This document shows, in pieces, positions 1-8,399 of a stretch of 64,000 bases of DNA. The position numbers were made by a program, and so were the translations under genes. Source of the DNA: Natrinema versiforme (GTDB lineage: Archaea; Halobacteriota; Halobacteria; Halobacteriales; Natrialbaceae); assembly GCF_005576615.1 (NCBI RefSeq), contig NZ_CP040330.1:2728001-2792000 (forward strand), read 5' to 3'. Each line of letters starts with the position of its first letter. Within the stretch, counting starts at the first letter, position 1. Below the pieces are notes generated by a model. The model was not told where the DNA came from and searched no databases. It was given only the letters and a program-made list of their open reading frames with translations.

Positions 1-50
1 GATCGCGAATCGGGGAAAACGGTATCCGGTCGCCCGACACAGGCAGTAGC

Positions 51-1856
51 ATGCGAGTTCGTATCACGGCCGGTGCCGACGGCGAGGAGGCTGCGGCGAT
101 CGCGGCCGCGCTGGCCGATCACGTCGGCGAGACGGTCGAAGTCTACTGCGGCGACGAAAGTGATCCGACGGCGGTCCACGAGATCGACGGGGAGCCCGGC
201 GTCCCGGCCGACGAGGGAACGACGGCCAGCCCCGGTGCGGAGACCCACGACTCCGGCGATGACGACGACCTCGAGCCGACCGAGCGCGAGCAGCGACTGC
301 GGGAGGAAATCGCGGACATCCTCGAGGGTGGTCCCGAGAAGTACAGGGACCAACTTGCCGAGGAGGGGAAACTGTTCGTCCGCGATCGGCTCGAGCTGTG
401 GTTTTCCGGCGCGGACAGCGAGTTGCGCTTCGAGGACGGCACGTTCGCGGCGTTCGACGACTGGCACTCGAGCGGGGCGAACACGGACGAAGACACCGAC
501 GACCGGCTGCCGGCGGACGGCCTGATCACGGCTGCGGCGACCTTCGAGGGGCGGGACATCCACGTCATGGCCAACGACTACACGGTCAAGCGCGGAAGTA
601 TGGCCGCCAAGGGCGTCGAGAAGTTCCTCCGGATGCAACAGCGCGCGCTCAAGACCGGCAATCCGGTGTTCTACCTGATGGACTCCTCGGGCGGCCGGAT
701 CGACCAGCAGACCGGCTTCTTCGCCAACCGGGAGGGGATCGGGAAGTACTACTACAACCACTCGATGCTCTCCGGGCGGGTGCCACAGATCTGCGTGCTC
801 TACGGCCCCTCGATCGCCGGCGCGGCCTACACGCCGGTCTTCGCGGACTTCACGATCATGGTCGAGGGGATGTCCGCGATGGCGATCGCGTCCCCGCGGA
901 TGGTGCAGATGGTCACCGGCGAGGACATCGACCTACAGGAACTCGGCGGGCCGCAGGTCCACATGCGCGAATCGGGGTCGGCGGACCTGATCGCCGACGA
1001 CGAGGAACACGCTCGCGAACTCGTGGCCCAGTTGATCACCTACCTGCCTGACAACGCGGACGAGACGCCGCCGAAACGGGAGCCGACCGCGCCCGCGAAG
1101 TCGCCGGACGGCATCGACGCGATCGTCCCACAGCAGCCAAACCGGGGGTACGACATGACCGACGTTATCGACCGGATCGTCGACGCGGGCTCGTACTTCG
1201 AGTTACGCCCCGATTACGGTCCCGAAATCGTCACGGCCTACGCCCGGATCGACGGCCGGCCGGTCGGCATCGTCGCCAACCAACCTGCCCACCGCGCCGG
1301 CGCGATTTTCCCCGACGCGGCCGAGAAGGCCGCGGAGTTCATCTGGAAGTCGGACGCGTTCAACATCCCCTTACTCTACCTCTGTGACACGCCCGGCTTC
1401 ATGGCCGGCTCGCAGGTCGAGAAAGACGGCATCTTAGAGCAGGGCAAGAAGATGATCTACGCGACCTCCTCGGCCACGGTCCCGAAACAGACCGTCGTCG
1501 TCCGCAAGGCCTACGGCGCGGGTATCTACGCGATGGGCGGGCCCGCCTACGATCCCGAGAGCGTGATCGGGCTGCCCTCCGGCGAGATCGCGATCATGGG
1601 GCCCGAGGCGGCGATCAACGCCGTCTACGCCCGCAAGCTCGCCGAGATCGACGATCCCGACGAGCGCGAACGGATGGAAAAGGAACTCCGCGAGGAGTAC
1701 CGCGAAGACATCGATATTCACCGGATGGCCAGCGAGGTCGTCATCGACGAGATCGTCCCGCCGAGCGCGCTGCGCGAGGAACTGGCCGCCCGCTTCGACT
1801 TCTACGCCGATCTCGAGAAGTCGCTGCCCGACAAGAAACACGGAACGATTCTCTGA
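51..1856 (+). CDS. pccB: Acyl-CoA carboxylase carboxyltransferase (beta) subunit with N-terminal extension
   Basis: Carboxyltransferase half of a biotin-dependent acyl-CoA carboxylase (propionyl- and/or acetyl-CoA), which moves the carboxyl group from biotin to the CoA thioester in the cytosol. The two crotonase-like carboxyltransferase domains lie at about residues 150-345 (with MDSSGGRI and YGPSIAGAAY) and 365-590 (with CDTPGFMAGSQVEKDGI and the oxyanion-loop region KAYGAGIYAMGGPAYDP). At 601 residues it is about 85 longer than a typical PccB. The first 35 residues (MRVRITAGADGEEAAAIAAA...) resemble the small PccX/epsilon-like subunits of haloarchaeal acyl-CoA carboxylases, followed by an acidic linker. 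No biotin carboxylase gene lies downstream; the upstream neighbour is outside the window. Confidence 0.93.
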   Translation: MRVRITAGADGEEAAAIAAALADHVGETVEVYCGDESDPTAVHEIDGEPGVPADEGTTASPGAETHDSGDDDDLEPTEREQRLREEIADILEGGPEKYRDQLAEEGKLFVRDRLELWFSGADSELRFEDGTFAAFDDWHSSGANTDEDTDDRLPADGLITAAATFEGRDIHVMANDYTVKRGSMAAKGVEKFLRMQQRALKTGNPVFYLMDSSGGRIDQQTGFFANREGIGKYYYNHSMLSGRVPQICVLYGPSIAGAAYTPVFADFTIMVEGMSAMAIASPRMVQMVTGEDIDLQELGGPQVHMRESGSADLIADDEEHARELVAQLITYLPDNADETPPKREPTAPAKSPDGIDAIVPQQPNRGYDMTDVIDRIVDAGSYFELRPDYGPEIVTAYARIDGRPVGIVANQPAHRAGAIFPDAAEKAAEFIWKSDAFNIPLLYLCDTPGFMAGSQVEKDGILEQGKKMIYATSSATVPKQTVVVRKAYGAGIYAMGGPAYDPESVIGLPSGEIAIMGPEAAINAVYARKLAEIDDPDERERMEKELREEYREDIDIHRMASEVVIDEIVPPSALREELAARFDFYADLEKSLPDKKHGTIL

Positions 1857-2077
1857 CGGGCCGGCTGGCCGACAGCGAGGCGGCCCGTTCATCACCTTCT
1901 CACCCGCGAGTCCGAACCGAGACCGCTCTGTGCCGCTCGAGCGGCGCGAAGCGGCGGTTATGACGGCTTACCGACGACGGAGCGGCCCCTACGCTTGGCA
2001 TAACAATACCCCGCGTGATGGAATCGACGCTCGTTCCCGACGGCGCGACGAGCCGGTTCGATTCCGGCGGGGGGCCT

Positions 2078-2428
2078 ATGAGTTCCGAGGGCGCGTTCCT
2101 GCGCCATCGTTTGCCGGGCGACGTGACGCCCGTCGACCTCGAGCGGCTGCTCTGGGCGGTCGTGATACTGGCCCTGCTCGCCGACGTGGTGACGACGTTC
2201 GTCGGCCTCCACGTCGGCCTGTCCGAGTCCAATCCCGCCGCTCGCGGGGCGATCGAGAGCCACGGGCTGGGCGGGATGCTCGCGCTGAAGGGCTTCGCCA
2301 TCGGCGTCGGGTTGGTCTGTCGGCTCCTCCTCGAGCGGGAGTACCGGCCGATCGTCCCCGCCGGGCTCGCGCTGCCGTGGCTGGCCGCCGCGGTGCTTAA
2401 CGTCTACACGATCGCGAGCGTTCTCTGA
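2078..2428 (+). CDS. Small integral membrane protein, function unknown
   Basis: A 116-residue protein with three or four predicted membrane segments: LLWAVVILALLADVVTTFVGL near the N-terminus, GGMLALKGFAIGVGLVCRLLL in the middle and LALPWLAAAVLNVYTIASVL at the end. The charged turn after the first helix (HVGLSESNPAARGAI) resembles small haloarchaeal DUF5658-like proteins, but I am not certain of the family. I chose the ATG at 2078 because the 20 residues gained from the GTG/ATG pair at 2015/2018 look non-conserved and polar. It stands alone between the carboxyltransferase gene and a divergently regulated lipoprotein. Confidence 0.7.
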   Translation: MSSEGAFLRHRLPGDVTPVDLERLLWAVVILALLADVVTTFVGLHVGLSESNPAARGAIESHGLGGMLALKGFAIGVGLVCRLLLEREYRPIVPAGLALPWLAAAVLNVYTIASVL

Positions 2429-2567
2429 GGTCCGTGGCGATAGGGGCGGACCAAAGCTCCATCCCGAGTCCGTTGCTTCGAGCAGTCGGACGACTTGGGT
2501 CCCGGGATCGACTGTACTGTGTGCTGTCATCAATAGATTTATCTTCTGATATAGAAACTATAGTCGT

Positions 2568-3689
2568 ATGACAAATAGAACGACGAGACGGCGGTGGCTC
2601 CGCGGCTGTGGCGCGCTCAGTGTCGTCGGACTGGCCGGCTGTCTCAGCGACGATATCGGCAGTTCCGAGACCGACGACGGACCCGAGGGCGAATCGACCG
2701 ATCTCGAGTTTCCGCCGGGGTTGAGTAGTGACGGCATCGACGACCCGGCGGCGCTGTTCGACGCTCACAGAAGTCTGGTGACGGCAACGTCGTTTACCGG
2801 CGAGTACGCGATCACGGTCCGACGGACGGACGAAACCACAGACGAATCGACGACGACGGCGCCGGATTTCTTCGAGGTTCGTTCCGAACCCGGCGCCGAA
2901 CGCCTCGAAAAAACCACGTTCGAGGGGCCGGACGGGAGCGACGTGGACCACGCCCTCTACATCGACGGTGACCGCGGCGCAACGAATACCAGTAACCATG
3001 TCACGGAGCGCACTGCCGGTGAGTTAGTCGAGGCGTCGCTCAACCCGATGGAATCATGGGTACGGATCGCCGACGGCGAGTACGACGGCACGGAGACGAT
3101 CGGTGCCGAATCCGTCCACAGCGTCAGCATCACGGGCCTTGAGGAACAACACGTTCCCGACGACGAACTCGACGAGGAGGGATCGATCCTCGTCGACGAA
3201 GACGGCCTGATTCGGCGATTTCGAGCGGCGCAATCCGGGGTACGGAACGACACGCGCGTCGAACTCGAGGCCAGCTTCGAATTCAGCGGGATCGGCGAAA
3301 CGACCGTCGCGGAACCCGCATGGGTCGACGACCTCGAGGAAACCGGCGAAAAACGGTTCGAGGTCGAGCCCGGTAGCACGGTCGACTTCGCGGGTGAGAC
3401 TAGCGCGTGGGTCGGGCGCGAACCGTCGGCCATCGCCGGCGTCGAGAACCCGACGCTCGTCCTCGAAGAAGGGGAATCCTACACGATCGGCTGGTCATCC
3501 GGTGACGGCCTGGCACATAACATCGAAATTCGGGATGAGAACGACGAGGTCGTCGACGACTACGAAACCGAGGTAACGACCGATCCGGGCCCTGATCAGT
3601 TTCTCGACATTATCGCGAGCGAAGAGATGGCGAAATACGTCTGTAACCCGCACGAACCATTGATGAACGGCGATATCGAGGTCCGCTGA
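2568..3689 (+). CDS. Lipoprotein with C-terminal cupredoxin (type 1 copper) domain
   Basis: Probable surface-anchored electron-transfer or copper-binding protein. The N-terminus carries RRRW followed by a hydrophobic run and LAGC, i.e. a Tat signal with a lipid-attached Cys25. Residues about 55-240 form a beta-rich domain like the LolA-type regions of haloarchaeal lipoproteins. Residues about 265-373 are a cupredoxin with ligands H317, C359, H362 and M366 (C-x2-H-x3-M). The sequence WVGREPSAIAGVENPTLVLE matches the repeated cupredoxin units of the protein at 40231, so the two belong to one domain family. A TATA-like stretch (tatagaaactata) lies upstream. Partner unknown. Confidence 0.8.
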   Translation: MTNRTTRRRWLRGCGALSVVGLAGCLSDDIGSSETDDGPEGESTDLEFPPGLSSDGIDDPAALFDAHRSLVTATSFTGEYAITVRRTDETTDESTTTAPDFFEVRSEPGAERLEKTTFEGPDGSDVDHALYIDGDRGATNTSNHVTERTAGELVEASLNPMESWVRIADGEYDGTETIGAESVHSVSITGLEEQHVPDDELDEEGSILVDEDGLIRRFRAAQSGVRNDTRVELEASFEFSGIGETTVAEPAWVDDLEETGEKRFEVEPGSTVDFAGETSAWVGREPSAIAGVENPTLVLEEGESYTIGWSSGDGLAHNIEIRDENDEVVDDYETEVTTDPGPDQFLDIIASEEMAKYVCNPHEPLMNGDIEVR

Positions 3690-3700
3690 GCGGGGGCTGA

Positions 3701-4336
3701 TTACGGGTTCCGCTCGAGGCCCAGCCGCCACTCCCGGACCTCGGCGAGGACCGCTTCCCACTGGTCGCGCCGGCCCGGGATCTCGCTCCCCGTCAGACGC
3801 TCGCGTTCGGCCTCGAGTCGGTCGCGAATTCGGCCCGGTTCCTCGACGTTCCAGAACGCGAGTTCCGAGCCGCCGGCGGTCTCGATCGTGACGGTGCCGT
3901 AGCCGACGATCCGGCCGATCGGGTCCTGCTCGACGGTCGTGTTCTGGATCCGCTCGAGGGAGACGATTCGAACGGTCCGCCCGAGGACGCCGTGTCGCGT
4001 GGCGGCGACCGTCTCCGTGACGACGAACGCCGTTCGCGAGACGCGAGCGTACTGCCACAGCGCCGGCGCGAGGACGACCGCCAGGCCGGCGACGGCGACG
4101 GCGACGATCGGAAGCACATCGACGACGACCGCGGCCAGCAGGGCGACCGCGCCGACGAGTGCGAGTGCGGCCCACGGGAGGACGGTCTGGATTCGCGGAC
4201 CGGCCTGCCAGCGGATCCGGTCGCCGTCCTCGAGCGGGAGCCACGGGGGAGCCGACGCGGACGGATCGGCGGCCGACGGCGTCTCGTCTCCACCCCCGGC
4301 CGGCCCGCCGGCCTCAGATCGACTGATCCTCGTCAT
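3701..4336 (-). CDS. Bacterial-PH-domain (bPH2, YdbT-like) membrane protein, second of a pair
   Basis: A 211-residue membrane protein. A soluble N-terminus (PPWLPLEDGDRIRWQAGPRIQTVLP) leads into two adjacent hydrophobic helices (about 52-95), then the bPH2 domain with VSRTAFVVTETVAATRHGVLGRTVRIVSLERIQNTTVEQDPIGRIVGYGTVTIETAGG. Proteins of this type (DUF304/YdbT family) have unknown biochemical roles, often attributed to membrane stress. The ATG at 4336 is chosen because it begins the recognisable sequence; it overlaps the end of the upstream paralogue by 23 bp, so translation is probably coupled. The reading frame stays open upstream, but that part reads as an out-of-frame shadow of the paralogue. 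Confidence 0.85.
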   Translation of the reverse strand: MTRISRSEAGGPAGGGDETPSAADPSASAPPWLPLEDGDRIRWQAGPRIQTVLPWAALALVGAVALLAAVVVDVLPIVAVAVAGLAVVLAPALWQYARVSRTAFVVTETVAATRHGVLGRTVRIVSLERIQNTTVEQDPIGRIVGYGTVTIETAGGSELAFWNVEEPGRIRDRLEAERERLTGSEIPGRRDQWEAVLAEVREWRLGLERNP

Positions 4337-4961
4337 ACTCGTAGGACTGGCGGTCGTCAGCTGGCTGGGCTGCGGATCGGTTCTCGGTAGACGACTGACC
4401 GGCCGACCCGTCTTCGACGGCCGTTCGAATCGCTCGAAGTTCGGTGAGGATCTCCTCGAGCACGTCGTCTTTCGTGCGGTCGTCGGCGGACTCGCCGCGC
4501 TCGCGTTTGATCCGTTCGCTGATCCGCTGCTGGACGGCCTTCGGGTCGGGAACCGAGTTGAACGCCATCTCGACGCCGGAGCCGCCGGCGGTGCTGACCT
4601 CGACGGTACCGTAACCGAAGTGCGTTCCCAGCGCGCTCTGGCTGTAAGAGATGTCCTGGACCTTCTCGTGTTCGATCCGCTTGACGTCCCGCGAGAGCAC
4701 ACCGGTCTTCTTGTACAGCGCGCGGTCCGTCACGACGTAGTGGGTGTTCGTCACGCGGAGGTACTCGCTGACGATGATGACGACGCCGATCAGGACGATC
4801 GCCAGCGGAATCCCGATCGCAACGGCCGGAATGAGCGTCCGCCGATCCGGGCCGCCGGCCCAGATGATTTCCTCGTCGTCATCCAGCGACAGCCACTCGA
4901 GGTCCGCGGTGGCGGGGCCTGCAACGTCGGACGCTTCTGATTCGGTGCTCATCGCGATCAC
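4314..4961 (-). CDS. Bacterial-PH-domain (bPH2) membrane protein, first of a pair
   Basis: Paralogue of the following gene: WLSLDDDEEIIWAGGPDRRTLIP, one long hydrophobic stretch (AVAIGIPLAIVLIGVVIIVSEYL), then a bPH2 domain with NTHYVVTDRALYKKTGVLSRDVKRIEHEKVQDI and HFGYGTVEVSTAGGSG. The C-terminal 60 residues are charged and probably form a coil. The GTG at 4961 overlaps the stop of the MaoC gene (shared GTGA); an ATG at 4952 (MSTESEAS) is an equally credible start. The MaoC gene, this gene and the second bPH2 gene therefore form a tightly packed unit transcribed on the minus strand. Confidence 0.85.
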   Translation of the reverse strand: MIAMSTESEASDVAGPATADLEWLSLDDDEEIIWAGGPDRRTLIPAVAIGIPLAIVLIGVVIIVSEYLRVTNTHYVVTDRALYKKTGVLSRDVKRIEHEKVQDISYSQSALGTHFGYGTVEVSTAGGSGVEMAFNSVPDPKAVQQRISERIKRERGESADDRTKDDVLEEILTELRAIRTAVEDGSAGQSSTENRSAAQPADDRQSYEYDEDQSI

Positions 4962-5479
4962 GCACCCTCCCCGTTCGCGTGCTCGTTGCCCGCGTTTCCA
5001 TCGTCCGTGTGGTCGCTGACCGCGTGCTCCCGTTTCAGCGAGAGCACCGTCCTGTCGAACTCGCAGACGAGCGGTTCGTCCGGATCGTTCGCTTTGAACG
5101 CTTCGACGTGCATGGTGACGATCCCGCGCTCGCCGTCGCTGGTCTCGCGCTTGTCCGTGACCGTCGACCGGGCGCGGATCGTATCGCCGTGGAAAACCGG
5201 ATTCGGGTGCTCGACGCTGTCGTAGGAGAGGTTCGCGACGATCGTCCCGTCGGTCGTCTCCGGGATCGAGACGCCGACGGCCAGCGACATCGTGTAGAGG
5301 CCGTTGACCACCCGCTGACCGAACTCGGTGTCGGCCGCGAACTCGGCGTCGAGATGGAGGGGCTGCTGGTTCATCGTCATATCACAGAAGCGCTGGTTGT
5401 CGCTCTCGGAGATCGTCCGCCGGCGCTCGTGGTCGATGGTCTCGCCGACCGAAAACTCCTCGTAGTACAGTCCCGTCAT
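4958..5479 (-). CDS. MaoC-like hot-dog hydratase/dehydratase
   Basis: A 173-residue single hot-dog-fold protein of the MaoC family, which hydrates enoyl-CoA or similar thioesters. The start (YYEEFSVGETIDHERRRTISESDNQRFCDMTMNQQPLHLDAEFA) and the motif FGQRVVNGLYTMSLAVG are typical; the family's catalytic Asp/His pair corresponds to the D-x(4)-H type segment near NQQPLHLDAEFA. The C-terminus is a charged tail. It is the first gene of a unit with two bPH2 membrane proteins, with which it has no obvious functional link. The acyl-CoA carboxylase and CitE-like genes elsewhere in the window suggest acyl-CoA metabolism, but the substrate cannot be read from sequence. Confidence 0.85.
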   Translation of the reverse strand: MTGLYYEEFSVGETIDHERRRTISESDNQRFCDMTMNQQPLHLDAEFAADTEFGQRVVNGLYTMSLAVGVSIPETTDGTIVANLSYDSVEHPNPVFHGDTIRARSTVTDKRETSDGERGIVTMHVEAFKANDPDEPLVCEFDRTVLSLKREHAVSDHTDDGNAGNEHANGEGA

Positions 5480-5645
5480 GCGTTCGAAATCACGCAGATC
5501 CTACAAAAACGTGGCGTCGTCCCGGGCTCCAAACGCGTACCGGAGACGTACCCGTGGGGCGTGTGACCGCTAGGAGCGTGACCGGTATCGGCCGGCATGG
5601 TGCTGCAACAGACACTTTTCTCGCGTACTCGTTGCTCCAGACGAG

Positions 5646-6353
5646 ATGAGCCGCGATCGAGACGAGTTCGATCCGGAAGCGCCCGACGAACGCGAGATCG
5701 GTCGCGAGATGGTCGATGGGAGCACCGGGCTCGGGTCCGTCGTCGCCCACCTCTACCGCGGCGAGGTTGACCGAGCGGTCAACTGGCGGACGCGGCTCGA
5801 TTCGACGACCAACTGGGCGGTGACGGTCATCGCGGGCATCCTCGCGTACGCGTTCTCGAGCGAGGATACCGCACACTCGATCGTCCTAGTCGCGATCCTC
5901 ATCGGCATCGTGTTCCTGCTGATCGAGGCCCGCCGGTACCGACGGTACGACATCTGGCGCTCGCGCGTGCGGACTATGCAGGAGAACCTCTTCGCGAACG
6001 CGCTCGACCCCACCGAAGGGATCGAACAGCGCGACTGGCGGCCCCAGTTGAGCGAGGACTACAGGGATCCAGCTGTGAAGATGCCGCTCCGAGACGCGCT
6101 CGCCCATCGGCTCAGACGGGTGTACCTCCCGCTGTTGGTCGGCCTCCTGCTCATCTGGCTCGTCCGGCTGAGCGGCGAAGACGTCTCGCTGGTGCGGGCC
6201 GCTTCCGTGTCGAGTACGCCCGGTTGGCTCGTCATCGGCGCCGTCGCCGCGGTGTACCTCTCGCTCGTCGCGATCGCCGTCTGGCCCGACGCGGGAGCCG
6301 TCACGGAGACGAGCGACGAGGGTGATCGCGGCGACCTCGAGCGGGGCGAGTGA
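5646..6353 (+). CDS. DUF2270-type integral membrane protein
   Basis: A 235-residue membrane protein. The cytosolic N-terminus contains GLGSVVAHLYRGEVDRAVNWRTRLDSTTNWAVT, which is diagnostic of the DUF2270 family. Four membrane segments follow: WAVTVIAGILAYAF, SIVLVAILIGIVFLLIEA, VYLPLLVGLLLIWLVRL and WLVIGAVAAVYLSLVAIAVW. The function of the family is unknown. The ATG at 5646 sits in a region free of other open frames. It is transcribed divergently from the MaoC gene and convergently with the aldehyde dehydrogenase gene. Confidence 0.85.
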   Translation: MSRDRDEFDPEAPDEREIGREMVDGSTGLGSVVAHLYRGEVDRAVNWRTRLDSTTNWAVTVIAGILAYAFSSEDTAHSIVLVAILIGIVFLLIEARRYRRYDIWRSRVRTMQENLFANALDPTEGIEQRDWRPQLSEDYRDPAVKMPLRDALAHRLRRVYLPLLVGLLLIWLVRLSGEDVSLVRAASVSSTPGWLVIGAVAAVYLSLVAIAVWPDAGAVTETSDEGDRGDLERGE

Positions 6354-6397
6354 CCGCGGCCGAGACACCGCGATCCGAGCGACCGCGGCGTTCAGCG

Positions 6398-7798
6398 TTA
6401 CTCGACCATCTCCGTTTCTTCGCCGGCGTCCTGCTGGACCCAGATGGTCTTGGTGTTCACGAACTCCCGGATGCCGTGTCGGGCGAGTTCGCGACCGTAG
6501 CCCGAGTCCTTCACGCCGCCGAAGGGCAGCCGCGGATCGGACTTGACAAGTTCGTTGACGAACGCCAGCCCGGATTCGAACTGGCGGGCGACCCGCTCGC
6601 CGCGCTCGAGATCCTCGGTCCAGACGCTCGCGCCGAGGCCGAAGCGGGTGTCGTTTGCCTTCTCGATCGCGGCGGCCTCGTCCGGGACCCGGAAGACCGT
6701 CGCGACCGGGCCGAACAGTTCCTCCTGATCCGCGGGCGCGTTTTCCGGGACATCCGTGAGTACCGTCGGCGGGTAGAACGCGCCGTCGCGGTCCATCGGC
6801 TCGCCGCCGAGTTTGATCTCGCCGCCCTGATCGACCGTCTTCTCGACCTGCTCGTGGAGGTCCTCCATCAGATCCTCGCGGGCCTGCGGGCCGATATCGG
6901 TGTCGTCGTCCATCGGATCGCCCACGACCTGCTCGTCCATCGCCTCGGTGAACCGATCGACGAACTCGTCGTAGACATCCTCGACCACGATGAACCGCTT
7001 GGCCGCGATACAGGACTGGCCGTTGTTGATGAGTCGGGCCTGTACCGCCGTCTCGACCGTCTGCTCCATCGGCGCGTCCTCGAGCACGACGAAGGGGTCG
7101 CTCCCGCCTAACTCGAGGACGTTCTTCTTGAGCTGGCTGCCGGCCGTTTCGGCAACCGCTCGGCCTGCCCCGTCGCTGCCGGTGATGGTGACGGCTCGAA
7201 TGCGGTCGTCCTCGATCACCTCGTCGATCTCGCTGGAACTGATCAGCAGCGAGGTGAAGGCACCCTCCGGGAACCCCGCCTGTTCGAAAACGTCCTCGAT
7301 GGCCCGCGCACAGCCGGGGACGTTCGAGGCGTGTTTCAGCAGGCCGACGTTGCCCGCGGCGAGGTTGGGGGCGGCGAAGCGGAACACCTGCCAGAACGGG
7401 AAGTTCCACGGCATGATGGCGAGCACCGGGCCGAGCGGCTGGTAGGCGACGACCGTGCGGGCGCTCTCGTCGCTCGCGACGACCTCGTCCTGTAGGTGTT
7501 CGGCGGCGTGTTCGGCGTAGTAGTCACAGACCCACGCGCACTTCTTGACCTCGTCGTGGGCCTGTCCGATGGGTTTCCCCATCTCCTCGGTCATCAGGTG
7601 GGCGTACTCGTCCGCGTTGTCCCGGAGGACGTCGGCCGCCCTCGAGAGGAGCCGCTGGCGGGCCTGAATCGGCGTATCGCGCCACTCCTCGAAGGTCTCG
7701 TTCGCCCGCGCTAGGTGTTCGTCTCGCTCTTCGGTCGATGTCTCGTCGAAACTGTCGACCACGTCTCCCGTCGCCGGATTCGTACTCTCGATGGACAC
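6398..7798 (-). CDS. Aldehyde dehydrogenase, succinate-semialdehyde dehydrogenase type
   Basis: NAD(P)-dependent aldehyde dehydrogenase of about 466 residues. Visible motifs: MPWNFPFWQVFR (cofactor-binding loop), ITGSDGAGRAVAETAGSQLKKNVLELGGSDP (containing the general-base Glu) and NNGQSCIAAKRF (catalytic Cys). The short length and the GQSCIAAKR form match the GabD/Sad subgroup acting on succinate semialdehyde and related aldehydes. I use the GTG at 7798 because the family begins SIESTNPATG; an upstream start at 7843 would add a poorly conserved 15-residue leader. It stands alone, so the substrate is inferred from family only. Confidence 0.9.
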   Translation of the reverse strand: MSIESTNPATGDVVDSFDETSTEERDEHLARANETFEEWRDTPIQARQRLLSRAADVLRDNADEYAHLMTEEMGKPIGQAHDEVKKCAWVCDYYAEHAAEHLQDEVVASDESARTVVAYQPLGPVLAIMPWNFPFWQVFRFAAPNLAAGNVGLLKHASNVPGCARAIEDVFEQAGFPEGAFTSLLISSSEIDEVIEDDRIRAVTITGSDGAGRAVAETAGSQLKKNVLELGGSDPFVVLEDAPMEQTVETAVQARLINNGQSCIAAKRFIVVEDVYDEFVDRFTEAMDEQVVGDPMDDDTDIGPQAREDLMEDLHEQVEKTVDQGGEIKLGGEPMDRDGAFYPPTVLTDVPENAPADQEELFGPVATVFRVPDEAAAIEKANDTRFGLGASVWTEDLERGERVARQFESGLAFVNELVKSDPRLPFGGVKDSGYGRELARHGIREFVNTKTIWVQQDAGEETEMVE

Positions 7799-7918
7799 GC
7801 GGGAACCGACCACGACGAACCGCTTAGTACGCAGGGCTGCCAACTAAAGGACGAGTCGGACCGTCACGGTCGTTCGTACCACACAACCCCTATACTCCTC
7901 GAATTCCTAGAAACGGCA

Positions 7919-8131
7919 ATGTCAACGCAGACCCAGCACGACGATTCACACCCGCCGCCAGCGCAGCGAAAGACCGTCCTCTTCTGTCCGGACTGTGGCC
8001 ACGAGAGTCCGATCACCGGCGACTGGGAGACCGCGACGGCCGACGGCGAGCGGTTGCTCGTCTGTACCGACTGCGGTTCGGTCGTCGACCGCCGATCGCG
8101 ACGCCGGTCCGACCTCGCCGAAGCAGTGTAA
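7919..8131 (+). CDS. Small zinc-ribbon protein
   Basis: A 70-residue protein with two CxxC knuckles (FCPDCGHES and VCTDCGSVVDRR) about 25 residues apart, the layout of a zinc ribbon; the C-terminus is basic. Such proteins are abundant in haloarchaea and mostly uncharacterised. The ATG at 7919 lies about 28 bp after a TATA-like ctatact, which fits a leaderless transcript, so the longer upstream frame is not used. A T-run (8147-8151) follows the stop, just before the first origin repeat. Confidence 0.8.
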   Translation: MSTQTQHDDSHPPPAQRKTVLFCPDCGHESPITGDWETATADGERLLVCTDCGSVVDRRSRRRSDLAEAV

Positions 8132-8146
8132 CACCGATTACGACTC

Positions 8147-8151
8147 TTTTT
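8147..8151 (+). terminator. T-run terminator after the zinc-ribbon gene
   Basis: Five consecutive T, 16 bases after the stop codon of the small zinc-ribbon gene, consistent with archaeal oligo-T termination. It would insulate the origin repeats from read-through. Confidence 0.4.
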
Positions 8152-8195
8152 CGTCGGTCGACGCGAGCGGTGTCCAGATCGCAACGAGGGTCCCC

Positions 8196-8217
8196 CACCC
8201 CTCGTTCAGACTGAAAA
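8196..8217 (+). repeat. Origin recognition box-like repeat 1
   Basis: CACCCCTCG followed directly by TTCAGACTGAAAA; identical through the first 21 bases to the copy at 9842. It lies 3' of orc1 and directly before the G-rich tract. Confidence 0.8.
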
Positions 8218-8228
8218 CCGTCTCGAAT

Positions 8229-8361
8229 GGGTGGGGTGGGGCGGGGTGGGTGTGGGTAGTTGGAGGTGAGTGAGGGGGTGGGCGGTGAGGGAAATGAGTG
8301 GTAGATGAGTAAGTGAGTGGGTGGTCGGTGAGAGGACAGTGGGAGAGTAGTTGATGGTGAC
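8229..8361 (+). other. Strand-asymmetric G-rich tract with G-quadruplex motif
   Basis: About 133 bases with only around five C on the plus strand. At 8229-8250 five G-runs of three or four bases are separated by single T or C bases, the strongest class of intramolecular G-quadruplex motif. It lies 11 bases from origin repeat 1 and 3' of orc1. G-rich strings next to ORBs have, to my recollection, been described in Haloarcula origins. Confidence 0.75.
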
Positions 8362-8399
8362 TAGGTCGGCACGAACGGGATCCCGACCCAGCGGTCGTC

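Noticed and set aside
2053-2069. Sequence GCCGG TTCGATT CCGGC looking like a perfect tRNA T-arm
   Set aside because: No matching acceptor stem, D-arm or anticodon arm can be folded from the 90 bases upstream; only the single arm matches and it lies directly before a membrane-protein start.
8229-8361. G-rich tract considered as a CRISPR or tandem-repeat array
   Set aside because: No regular unit or spacer; it is low-complexity G/T/A sequence.
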